Assembly: GCA_033557465.1 (NCBI GenBank)
Contig: CM066047.1
Span: 3,782,001-3,846,000, forward strand
DNA: 64,000 nucleotides
Reading direction: 5' to 3'
DNA from: Ichthyophis bannanicus
Lineage: Eukaryota > Chordata > Amphibia > Gymnophiona > Ichthyophiidae
Made by a program: the position numbers and the translations under genes. This document shows positions 23,263 to 32,749 of this stretch, piece by piece; position 1 is the stretch's first letter; the number at the start of each line of letters is the position of its first letter. The notes below the pieces were generated by a model. The model ran no database searches and was not told the DNA's origin. It saw only the letters and a program-made list of their open reading frames with translations.

Positions 23263-24779
23263 TGTGGCGCCCAGCTAGTGGTTAGGCGGTTGCCTACTAG
23301 CAGTGGGCGTACCTCTTTATGTCCTTTTGCCAGCCTGACTGATCAACGCTGGGGCTTTCAAATTATGTAGTTGTGCAAATAAGTAAACTTTAGCCGAGGG
23401 TTTCAAAGGTGCACAGGAAAATTTATTTATAAGTATTTTCTTCTTAGCCACAGAACTTCTTTATCAGCAGTTCAGGTATTATCAAACATAAATCGGATAC
23501 TTCTCCATTCAAAGAAACAAAACTTCACAGCACATTCCATGTATCACATGTTCTCAACAGCTTGCTTTAAAACGTTGCCACAAAATCTTTTCCTTCTATA
23601 AAGATCAGCCTCTTTAGAACCAGGCTTGATACTACAGAGACCCTTATCTCCTCAGGGCTCTGCACAGCACATCAAATGCTTGGCTACAAGCTGACAAACA
23701 TTGATATCATTTCCTTAAAAACAGTTTTGCATTCTTCATTCTTAAATTGCAAACATTGGCTTCTCTTTCACTTCAAGCATTTACCGTCTTCTCTGAGCCT
23801 GGCTGGCTAGCTCAGACCATAATGCTTTAATTAACACCCTTTTCAATGAGCCGTGTATTTCCCAAAGCTCCTGGGTTTTTTTTTCTCTGCTTAAAAAAAA
23901 CACTCAGCTTTGCTACATCTGACTAGTGCAATAAGAGCAATCCATCTCTGAGTCCAAAGAGGAATTATCTGAACAGCAATCCATTATTTCCATAAGCTCA
24001 TCATTTGCTTCACTCAGCACCTGTCTGTCCTCAGCTTCAATAACAGGTTTTAACTTTTCCAAGAGTTTCAAAACCTGACCCCACTGGGATTCTTTCCTAG
24101 GCTGAGATACAGGGGAAGGACAGAGGAGATTCTTATCTCTTAAACTCTTCACAGCTTGCAACGTGCCCACCTTTCCCCCAGCAACCAGTCTTCCCTCAGA
24201 CTTTGCCAAAGGTGGAATAGTGTCCACAGCCTCTCTCACAGCTATGCCTTTACCTTGCGTTCCTTCAGCATTCCTCACAGAGCCAACTCTCCTTTCCTCC
24301 AAGCCAGCTGTACTCTCTCTACAAACTGGACTACCTTCAAGGCTGGAGTGGTCTGTCTGCTGCGTGCAATAGGGCTTTCCTTTGAGGCATTTGCTGGCAC
24401 ACTTTCCTCTTACACGAGCTCTCCTGCTGTTCTCCTTTCTCATGTCTCCTGGGCTTCTTTCATCTCCCAGCTTCCCTTCCTCCACTCTTTCCTCGTTCCT
24501 CTCTTCGTGTCTGTGCTCGTATCTTTCACTTCCTGCTTTCCCCAGCTTATATGATTGTGTCTGCCCTATAGCTCTGGACTCCACCCCCAGGCTCTCCTCG
24601 TCACCTGCCCTGGTTTCCATGGAGCTAGGGTGTGGCTCAATCTCTGCCGGTCTAAGCACACAGTTTTTTCCTCTGGTCAGAGTTTTAACCCCGAACCTCC
24701 CTGAACCTTTTCTCTGTTCAGGAATAAACGGCTGTTTTTTCAGCATTTTCTTGGGCTCTAACCCTGTCTCGCCACCACA
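23263..24779 (-). mobile_element. LTR-Y1: 1517-bp LTR-like element carrying an ORF
   Basis: On the minus strand it starts TGTGGTGGCGAGACAGG and ends GCTGGGCGCCACA. It is flanked by GTAC duplications (23259-23262, 24780-24783) and inserted into LTR-X. A polyadenylation context AATAAATTTTCCTGTG lies near 23430. Y2 at 44378-45891 is a relative of almost the same length (1514 bp), with matching ends and interior. This is a repeated family with TG...CA ends and 4-bp duplications, which fits solo LTRs. Confidence 0.75.
23913..24746 (-). CDS. Uncharacterised 277-codon ORF within LTR-Y1
   Basis: The frame is fully open from MLKKQPFIPEQ to a stop at 23913. It is hydrophilic and rich in Arg/Glu/Ser, with no membrane segment and no motif I recognise. 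It includes ESRAIGQ, a mid-section rich in ER/RR, SQWGQVLKLLEKLKP and an acidic, Cys-containing end (DSEMDCSYCTSQM). The Y2 copy conserves ESRAIGQ, LQALK.LL, a SQW..LK motif, MEI and the CS-C-SQ terminus. A protein frame inside an LTR is known from mouse mammary tumour virus sag. No homology to that is claimed. Confidence 0.5.
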   Translation of the reverse strand: MLKKQPFIPEQRKGSGRFGVKTLTRGKNCVLRPAEIEPHPSSMETRAGDEESLGVESRAIGQTQSYKLGKAGSERYEHRHEERNEERVEEGKLGDERSPGDMRKENSRRARVRGKCASKCLKGKPYCTQQTDHSSLEGSPVCRESTAGLEERRVGSVRNAEGTQGKGIAVREAVDTIPPLAKSEGRLVAGGKVGTLQAVKSLRDKNLLCPSPVSQPRKESQWGQVLKLLEKLKPVIEAEDRQVLSEANDELMEIMDCCSDNSSLDSEMDCSYCTSQM

Positions 24780-25223
24780 GTACTCTTAAACATACTTGCA
24801 CAGAACTGTGTCCCTGTACGCTATCTGAACTTTCAGAGAGGGGTTTTCATAAAAACAGCTGTGAAGGTTTAAACCCAAGCACAACACATGCTGAAGGTGA
24901 GGAGATGCAATGAGAAAGTAACACCAGGGTTCCAGAACAGGCTCCTATGGATTGTACATTATGTCTTGCGGATGATATTGAGTCTTTGTGCTGAAGCCAT
25001 GTAAAAAAGAGCAAAGAAAAAGAAGATATTTTTCTTTGAGAGAAACTGTTTTGTTTTCCCTGTTTTTGGTTATGCACATGATATCCTTCGGGGAAGGGGA
25101 ATAAAGCCCTTGTTTTGTTTTGCCTTAACCACTCGACTTGAGACTATTTTTGACCACTAGAAGATAGCAAGGCAACTCCAACCTCAGGGCCCTAGGCGAA
25201 GGCCTGCAGCCCCGTGACAACAG

Positions 25224-26330
25224 GTAGACAAAGGGGAGTCAGTTGATATAGTGTATCTGGACTTTCAGAAAGCCTTTGATAAGGTCCCTCATCAGAGACT
25301 TTTGGCAAAACTAAAAAGTCATGGGATAGGAGGCAGTGTACTATTGTGGATCAGGAACTGGTTAAAAGAGAGAAAGCAGAGGGTAGGGCTAAATGGCCAA
25401 TTTTCCCAATGGAGAAAGGTGAATAGTGAAGTACCCCAGGGATCTGTGCTGGGTCCGCTGCTTTTTGACATATACATAAATGACCTGGAAAAGGAAATAA
25501 CGAGTGAGGTTATCAAATCTGCAGATGACACAAAACTATTTAAAGTTGTTAAAACCCATGAGGATTGTAGAAAATTGCAAGAGGATCTTGATAAACCGGA
25601 AGACTGGGCATCCAAATGGCAGATGAAATTTAATGTGGACAAGTGCAAAGTTATGCACCTAGGAAAGAAAAACCCAAACTATGGTTACACGATGCAAGGT
25701 TCCACATTGGAAACCACCATCCAGAAAAACGATTTAGGCGTCATCGTAGATAACATGTTAAAACCCTCCGCCCAGTGTGCAGCGTTGGCCAAGAGAGTAA
25801 ATAGAAGGCTAGGTACCATAAGGAAAGGAATGGAAAATAAAACAAAGGATATTATAATGCCTCTGTATCGTTCCATGGTGTGACTGCACCATAAATATTG
25901 TGTGCAAGTCTGGTCACCGTATCTTAAAAAGGATATAGCGTTATTAGAAAAGGTACAGAGAAGAGCCACCAAAATGGTAAATGGGATGGAAGGATACCCC
26001 TATGCAGAGAGGCTGAAAAGGTTAGGGCTCTTCAACCTGGAAAAGAGATGACTAACGGGAGATATGATAGAGGTCTATAAACTAATGAATGGATGGAACG
26101 GGTAAACGTAGATCGATTGTTTACATCATCAGAATATAGAAAGACTAGGGGACATGCACTGAAGTTACAGGGTAACCTATTTAAGACTAATAAGAGAAAA
26201 TATTTTTTCACTCAACGTGTAATCAAACTCTGGAATTTTTTACTGGAGGATGTAGTAAAAGCTGTTAGTGTAGCTGGGTTTAACAAAGGTTTGGACAAGT
26301 TCCTGGAGAAAAGGTCCATAAACCATTATT
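25224..26330 (+). pseudogene. CR1-D ORF2, RT core and C-terminus
   Basis: RT runs VDIVYLDFQKAFDKVPH, VPQGSVLGPLLFDIYINDL, the catalytic site as SADDTKLF (normally FADD), WQMKFNVDKCKVMHLG and DLGVIVDNMLKPSAQC, as far as YRSMV (25883). After a stop it continues in other frames ([20 protein letters not shown] and the FTQRVIKLWN region near 26215). The Phe-to-Ser change beside the catalytic Asp pair, plus frame breaks, mark it as dead. Confidence 0.85.
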
Positions 26331-26512
26331 AAAAGGGACCCAGGATATCACTGCTTGACCCAATACAAGCATTGTGAAACATGTGTCTTTTAGGGAGATT
26401 GCTAGGTACTTATGACCTAGACTGGCCACTCTTGTAAACAGGATACTAGGCTTGACCCAGTATGGCATATCTTATTTATTTATTTAACAATGTTCTTATG
26501 TCTCAAGGAGAG

Positions 26513-26689
26513 CCCCTCAGTGAAGGTTACTGAAATCTACACAAAGCCTACGAAGACCAGAGAACCCTTTCCTCATAAATAATTTCACAGCTACTGATGG
26601 CTGCATTTATAGATGTACAATCTAGATGAAATATTTTCACAAGGCTTTGGTCACTTTTTGTTTTTTTGTTTTTAAACTCATGACCCATG
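26513..26689. other. Intron sequence, no feature recognised
   Basis: Short AT-rich stretch between the CR1-D 3' end and a SINE. Nothing coding or repeated is visible. Confidence 0.4.
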
Positions 26690-26910
26690 TATATTTTCAC
26701 AGGACATCTAGCAGTGTCTCTACAGCGCTGCGTGCCTGGCGCTATATAAATGCTAAATAGTTGTAGTAGTGGTAGTTGTTAAGATGTAATTGTATGCAAT
26801 GTGTGCCTTCAAGTCTGTGCTCTTTTGAGGCAATGGAGGATTAAGTGACTTGCCCAAGGCCACAAGGAGTGCTAGTGGGAATCAAACCCTGGTCTCTGAT
26901 GTATTTGTAG
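26690..26910 (-). mobile_element. tRNA-derived SINE with MIR-like core
   Basis: On the minus strand the order is box B-like GGTTTGATTCCC, then the core cttgggcaagtcacttaatcc, then a 3' part with atttatatagcgccaggcac. The core matches the MIR/L2-type block also seen in the SINE at 53170-53468. The 5' tRNA head is short, so the element is truncated. Confidence 0.6.
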
Positions 26911-27189
26911 CTCAAGACTGACATATCAAATAGATCAGCTTGACATTGTACATCCACATCTGACACAATCACCTGGTTTCTTTAAAGACTGACCTTAAGC
27001 CTCTTAGCTTATAATCCATTCTGCTACCTCTTTTCTGCTCATTGTTTTATCATGCTTTTCAACAGACTGAATAAGAGGATTTATTGCCCCCCCCCCCCAA
27101 AGCTCCCTATTGCTTCTGGGTCATAGTAAATGCTCTTTAACAAGCCTTCATGCATGATTGCTATGTGTTTTCTACATCTTCCCCACCAG
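26911..27189. other. Intron sequence with poly-C run
   Basis: It contains a run of 11 C near 27088-27099, otherwise no recognisable element. Confidence 0.4.
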
Positions 27190-27193
27190 TTAA

Positions 27194-27398
27194 CCCTTTC
27201 CAGGCCGAGCCCAAAACTCTCGGGATCCAAAATTCTGACTAAATATTCCTATCAAATGGTATATAATACATGACCATAGCAGAAGGAAAATCACTATTAG
27301 AACATATTGAATAAGACGGGTACAATTTTCCTGAAATATGCAAAAATTAACCCGGCTGCAGAATGTGGATTACAAATTTAAAGTAGGCCTTCAAAGGG
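27194..27398. mobile_element. piggyBac-derived MITE, 205 bp
   Basis: It is flanked by TTAA on both sides (27190-27193, 27399-27402). It begins CCCTTTCCAGGCCGAG and ends GGCCTTCAAAGGG. Its first 50 bases match the 5' end of the full piggyBac at 43557, and its last 150 match 47506-47656. It is therefore an internal-deletion derivative of that same family, with no coding capacity. Confidence 0.9.
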
Positions 27399-27639
27399 TT
27401 AAATAGACATTTAAAATCTCAAAGTATTCTTTTATTTTACTAAAATTTTCAGAGTGGATTTATTCCTGAAAATGCTCTTGAACAAGCTCTCATGCTGTGT
27501 TTAAAACTATTTTTTCCTCTTAGGCTTTGTGACATGTGCTGATTGAAAGAAAAGAAAAACATCACTGTTTCCAATGATGTCAGTATAATACTGTAGCAGT
27601 AAAAGGTATTTAACTCACTTGTAGCAGCCCCATGCAAAA

Positions 27640-29371
27640 ATGCTCCCCAGATTCTACTGGATGCTTTTGGGAGGCTCCACTGCACCTGAGCCCCTCCTTC
27701 CCTCCTGCCACTGTGGCGCCATGATCCCTCGGTCTGATAACAAAGCAATGGTAGAAAACTCCTCCTCTGAGAGGTGGGAGGGTGGTGAGAACTAATTCCT
27801 GCTGTCCATGGAGAACACCTGCTAAAGGCGAGTAACTACCTTTTCTCCGTGGACAAACAGGAAGGAGTCCTCACATATGGGACTCCCAAGCTACAGCCTA
27901 CCGAAAACTGAGGAGGCCACTTAAAAGCCCAGCAGGGGCAAACTCAACTACGAAATGGCAAGAGGTCAGAACAACTCAACTACCAATTATGTACACAATG
28001 AGAGAATTTTTCTCTTCCTTTTTTTTTGGTAGGCTGAACAGAAAAGAATGGGCCTGGGAGGGGGGTAGAGTAGGATGCTAATCCTCAAACAGATTCCAGA
28101 GTACAGACTGGCCGAAGATGCTGTCATGTCGGGAATTCCCTTCTAGGCAGTAGTGAGATGTGAATGTGTGGACTGAAGACCTCATTGCAACCCTGCAGAT
28201 CTCTTCCATGGGGACCGAACGTAAGTTGGCCACTGATCTGACACCGTGAGCTGTGACAAGACCATCAAGGCTCAAGCCTGCCTAGGTATAAGCGAAAGAG
28301 ATGCAGTCTGCCAGCCAAATTGAAAGAGAGTGTTTGGAAACAGCAGCCCCTAGTTTATTAGGGTCAAAAGAAACAAAAAGCTGGAAGGACTTTCTATGGG
28401 CCTTTGTTTGCTCCATGTCGGCTAAGGTTCGCTTGCAGTACATGTGCAGTACAGCTTCCCCTTTGTGTGCATGAGGTTGTGGGAAAAATGTTGGAAGAAC
28501 AATTGACTGATGGAAATCCGAAACCACTTTCGGAAGGAATTTAGGATGAGTGTGAAGGACCACCCTATTATGGTGGAATTTTGGTGTAAGGCAGATGAAC
28601 CACTAGGGCCTGAAGCTCGCTTACTCTGCATGCTGAAGTGACCGCCACCAGAAACACTACCTTCCATGTCAAGAACTTCAGAGGACAGGCGTTGAGCGGC
28701 TCAAAAGGAGCTTTCATGGGCTGTGCAAGAACCACACTGAGATCCCAAGACACCGCAGCAGGCTTATTATTGTTTTTAGATTGTGCACCACCCTGCTGCT
28801 CTCGTGAAGGTGTGGTATATCAAGTTAAATAAAACAAACATAAAGAATAAGAGAAGCAAGTCTCACATAAAGTGAACAACTAAAGGTTGTACCAAGATGG
28901 GCTGCCCTCCACACCTCGATGGTAAGCACCAATTGCACTGAGGTGGACCCTGAAGGTGTGGGATTTAAGTCTAGACTCAGAGAAGTTACTCAAGCAACTT
29001 TTGAGTGGAACAGACGAAAGGATCTAGGGCCTGGCCCTCACACCAGATAGCAAACCTCTTCCATTTGCAAGAGTAAGACTTTGTCGTAGATGTCCTCCTG
29101 GAGGCCAAAAGGACCTCTGTTTCACTGTCCAACAGGTTGAGCTGAGACATTAGCTTCTCAACATGTACTCCGTGAGGGCCAAGGATCGGATGTTGGAAGT
29201 TTAATATCGCCCCATCCTCCTGTGTTATTAGATCGGGTGCATGGCCGAGCCGTAGTGGCTCCAGACTGGAGAGTTGCAACAGGAGAGGAAACCAAGGCTG
29301 TCTGGGCTGGTAAGGAGCAATGAGAATCATCATGCTGCCGTCTGTTCTGAGCTTCAGGAGGGTCTTCGCAA
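27640..29371 (-). mobile_element. DIRS-C: diverged DIRS-type element, 5'-truncated
   Basis: It retains the end of the RNase H-side domain, most of the tyrosine recombinase, and a 3' non-coding region with inverted-repeat-like pieces (ccatggagaacacctgct near 27810; ccgtggacaaacaggaagga near 27860). The 5' part is cut at 29371, where an L2 tail begins. It is more decayed than DIRS-A and DIRS-B and represents another subfamily. Confidence 0.7.
28078..29333 (-). pseudogene. DIRS-C tyrosine recombinase, broken
   Basis: Segments in several frames keep DIRS order: MILIAPYQPRQPWF (pol end), KSYSCKWKRFAIWC (start of recombinase), VFLVAVTSACRVSELQAL (region of catalytic Arg) and EEICRVAMRSSVHTFTSHYC (C-terminal His/Tyr region). 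The normally Trp-bearing AATWSS is AMRSS here. Frameshifts separate the parts. Confidence 0.72.
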
Positions 29372-29502
29372 TGAGATATTTATTTATTTAACCAGTTTTA
29401 TATACCGTTTTTCTGCAAGGCAAAATGGTTTACATTGAACAAAAAGGAACGTTTACATGGAACAGTTGGAACTATGTACAGGTAACTTTGGTATAAATAA
29501 AT
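29372..29502 (-). mobile_element. L2 3' tail
   Basis: The minus strand ends with a TATATAAA-type tail: plus-strand tatttatttatttaaccag, then ttatataccg and ggtttacattgaacaaaaa. This matches the 3' end of the L2 at 32208-32372. It lies between DIRS-C and DIRS-A. Confidence 0.65.
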
Positions 29503-30108
29503 AGAAATTACACTTACCTGGCAATTGTTGTTCCTTGAATAACTACAGTTTAGTCCTCCACCTCTGGGTAGTGCACCTCCTCCTGCAGCTTGGAGACTGG
29601 CATGTCAAAATCGTGACATCACTGGATATAGCCTGCTGGTCTCTCCCATCAACCCCCAGTGAACTATTGACAAAGCAGACTCAAAGGAGCAACAAATAAG
29701 TAGCTATCACAATGAATTTAACCTTAAACGCAACTGAACACAAAACCTAACAGAATTGTCTACTAAACCCCCTCTCCTGCAAGAAGGGACCTCTGTTTTC
29801 TTTTTTTTTTTTTTTAACTTATACCTTCTGTATTCCACTCCGCCTAGCCAAGGACAAGAGAGAAAAGACTAGACAGAAAAGAGATATGAAGAAAGAAGAC
29901 AATTAAGAACCAATGAAAGGCTCTACTCACCTGTAGTCTTGTACCTCTCCCAACTGACCACTCACTGTAAACCAATCCATCCCCAGGCGGGAATGAGGAC
30001 TAAACTGTAGTTACTCAAGGAACAACAATTACCAGGTAAGTGTAATTTCTATTTCCTTATCGTTCCTCCAGTTTAGTCCTCCACCTCTGGGATGTATCAG
30101 AGCAGTAA

Positions 30109-31140
30109 TCATTGGGAGGGATCTTTCCAGCCGGAACGCAACACCGCCGACCCGAAACAGGCATCGTTTTCCGCCAAAACGTCTAGGCGGTAGTGCTTAC
30201 TAAAAGTATAAAGAGAGGACCATGTAGCCGCCCTGCAAATCTCCACTGGTGGAACCAAACTGTGTTCCGCCCAAGACATAGCTTGCGCCCTAGTAGAGTG
30301 AGTCCTTAAGCCCGCTGGCACTGGGCGTCCTTGCAAGAGATATGCTGATGCAATTGCCTCCTTAAGCCATCTGGAAATGGACGCTTTCGCCGCCGCCTCC
30401 CCTTTGCGGGGTCCTCCGAACAACACGAAAAGGCAGTCCAATTTGAGAAAAGTTTCGGATACTGTTAAATATTGTCGCAGCACCCTCTTTATGTCTAAAC
30501 GGCACAAACTACGATCCGCAACGCTCCCCTCCGTTGAACGTAACGTTGGAAGAGAAATCATCTGGTTTAGGTTAAACAGAGACACTACCTTTGGTAAAAA
30601 TGACAGAACTGGTCGCAACACCACCTTTTCCCTGGAAAAGGACAGAAATGGCTCTCTACATGACAGCGCCTGCAACTCCGAAATTTGCCTCGCTGAACAT
30701 ATGGCTACCAAAAACACTGTCTTTAATGTTAGATCTTTAATGGACGCCTGGTGTAAAGGCTCAAAAGGCTCCTTAACCAACGCTCCTAAAACCAAGTTAA
30801 GATCCCACGGCAGAACCGTGATTCTACACGAAGGCTGCAGCCTGGATGCTGCTTTAAGGAAATGCAACACATCTGCATGCGACCCAAGAGCCACCCCCTG
30901 GACTTTGCCTCTATAGCATGACAGGGTGCCAACTGAACTCTCAAGGAACTGGCTGCCAGACCCTTATCAAACCCATCTTGTAGAAAATTTAACACCAGGG
31001 GAACAGATACTGTGGCTGCACGTACTTGCCTCCGTGAGCACCAGTCCTCAAAAATACGCCATATGCGTACATATGTCAGAGACGTGGACTTCTTCCTTGC
31101 CCAAAGAAAAGTAGGTTACTCCGTGGCAGTCATCGCTTTC
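30109..31140 (-). pseudogene. DIRS-A tyrosine recombinase with a frameshift
   Basis: The last 261 codons are open: WDLNLVLGALVKEPFEPL, CSARQISELQALS (catalytic Arg replaced by Gln in ARQ versus ARR in DIRS-B, though nearby Arg assignment needs alignment), HSTRAQAMSWAEH (HxxR box), AATWSSLYTFSKHYRLD (His/Trp and nucleophile Tyr). The N-terminal SAM-like part (FLQDGFDKGLAASSL) is in another frame near 30970-30930, so a frameshift lies near 30900. Confidence 0.78.
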
Positions 31141-31788
31141 TTTCTCAACCTTGCCCTTTCAATGACCAAACCGTAAGCGAGAATCGATCCACCTGAGGCA
31201 TTCGAAGCGGACCCTGTATCAACAGATTCTCCGACGTTGGTAACCTCCAGGGAACGCCATCGAGCAAGCGAATGAGATCGGAATACCACGGTCGGCTCGG
31301 CCAGTCTGGAGCCACCAACATTACCTTCCCCCGATGAGCTTTGATGCGCTGCACCACTCAACCGATGAGCGCCCACGGAGGAAAGACATAGAGGAGGCCT
31401 GACGACGGCCAACGTTGTATCAGGGCATCGATCACTTCCGACATCCTTTCTCGCCGTCTGCTGAAGAAGCGATCCGTCTTTGCGGACTGAAAGGTCGCCA
31501 TGAGATCCATTATCAGTGGTCCCAATCTCCGAACTATCTGTGCGAACACTTCCAGATGCAACTCCCATTCTTCGGCATCTACCCGGACTCTGCTGAGAAA
31601 ATCTGCCGTCACATTGTCCTTCCTTGCAATGTGTGCCACCAAAATTGCTGGTAGACGCTGCTCTACCCACACAAACAGTGACTCCGCCTCCTCTTCCATG
31701 GCCACACTTCCAGTACCGCCCTGTCGACTGATGTAGGCCACCATCGCAGAGTTGTCGGACAGCACTCAAACCGCTCGACCATTTAGCC
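31141..31788 (-). pseudogene. DIRS-A pol fragment (RNase H end)
   Basis: It encodes LSDNSAMVAYISRQGGTGS (RNase H), HIARKDNVTADFLSRV, LMDLMATF-like and RFFSRRRERMSEVIDALI, then VPWRLPTSENLLIQGPLRMP, matching DIRS-B at 62290-61654. An in-frame stop follows RAV near 31777, and frameshifts are present. Confidence 0.75.
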
Positions 31789-32207
31789 CAACCCTCTGCT
31801 TTCTATCTTTTAACCAGTTCTTGATCCACAGCAGTACACTGCCTCCTATTCCATGACTCTTTAGTTTTGCCAAAAGTCTCTGATGAGGGACCTTGTCAAA
31901 GGCTTTCTGAAAGTCCAGATACACTATATCAACCGACTCACCTTTGTCCACCTGTTTAGTCACACTTTCAAAAAAACACAACAGATTAGTAAGACAAGAT
32001 CTTCCTTGTCTAAAACCATGTTGGCTGTCTCCCATTAGGCCATGACTATCTACATGCTGAGTAATTTTATTCTTTATGATGGTTTCTACCATTTTTCCCG
32101 GTACTGACGTGAGGCTCACCGGTCTGTAGTTTCCTGGATCACCCCTTGAACCCTTTTTAAAAATTGGTGTTACACTGGCGATCCTCCAATCTTCAGGTAT
32201 TGGAGAT
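31789..32207 (-). pseudogene. CR1-E ORF2, RT part
   Basis: It encodes GDPGNYRPVSLTSVPGKMVE, HGFRQGRSCLTNLLCFFE, VDIVYLDFQKAFDKVPHQ and LKDRKQRVGLNG. It is truncated before the VPQGS and FADD motifs by the DIRS-A junction at 31788. Confidence 0.85.
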
Positions 32208-32481
32208 TTATTTATTTTATTTATTTATTTTACATTTTACATTTCTTATATACCGCACTATTTGACATCAGCGCGGTTTACATCGAACAAAAATTCAGAA
32301 CATAAACATGTATCTGATTTTACAATAAATCAGGATTACAAACTTGGATAAAACAGGGAATTACACTTAACAGGATAGCCCAGGGGTCGGCAACCCGCGG
32401 CTCCGGAGCCGCATGCGGCTCTTTCTCACCTTTGCCGCGGCTCCGGAGCACACTGCCCGCCCGGTATTTATGGCGTTATGG

Positions 32482-32749
32482 GCTCCCTCCCTTCTTCTGC
32501 AGCCGCGGTTCCCTGCCTCTTAGGGAACCGCGGCTGTGCTTTTAAAATCATCTCGGAGCCCTTCCTGTCTTGACGGGCTCCGTGCAGCATTGTCCCGCCT
32601 CTAAAGGAAGTTGTTTACCACTTCCTTTGGAGGCGGGACAATGCTGCACGGAGCCCGTCAAGACAGGAAGGGCTCCGAGATGATTTTAAAAGCACAGCCG
32701 CGGTTCCCTAAGAGGCAGAGAGCCGCGGCTGCAGAAGAAGGGAGGGAGC
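32482..32749. repeat. Large palindrome in the hAT element
   Basis: Arms 32482-32611 and 32620-32749 are inverted copies with few differences, around an 8-base spacer (tgtttacc). Within the left arm agccgcggttccct / agggaaccgcggct forms a second hairpin. No coding function. Confidence 0.85.

Larger units (their letters stand above)
22524..25219 (+). mobile_element. LTR-X: LTR-like element with TG...CA ends (contains Y1)
   Basis: It is bounded by TGTGACGTAG and CCCCGTGACA, and flanked by a 4-bp duplication ACAG (22520-22523 and 25220-25223). Removing the element restores a continuous CR1 reading (NKQ / VDKGES). AATAAA lies near 25108 in plus orientation, with a GT-rich stretch after it, as in an LTR R/U5 region. 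After subtracting Y1 it is about 1175 bp. TG/CA ends and a 4-bp duplication fit a solo LTR of a retrovirus-like (class I) element. No gag or pol is present. Confidence 0.7.
19835..26512 (+). mobile_element. CR1-D: CR1 LINE broken by two nested insertions
   Basis: CR1 sequence occurs at 19835-20535 (endonuclease), 22077-22523 (start of RT) and 25224-26512 (rest of RT, 3' UTR). The 3' end carries cttgacccagtatggc and the octamer-like atgttcttatg tail typical of CR1. The first break holds an ORF1-only L1-like element and also lost about 575 bp of CR1 relative to CR1-E. The second is a clean insertion of LTR-X flanked by ACAG. Confidence 0.85.
29503..31788 (-). mobile_element. DIRS-A: DIRS-type retrotransposon, 5'-truncated
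   Basis: The terminal sequence (29504-29572) is repeated as its inverse at 29999-30053 and partly as a direct copy at 30066-30092 (cagtttagtcctccacctct). This is the split terminal/internal complementary arrangement typical of DIRS. Next come the tyrosine recombinase (30109 to about 31140) and the RNase H end of pol (to 31788). The rest of pol and gag are missing at a junction with CR1-E. Confidence 0.8.
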
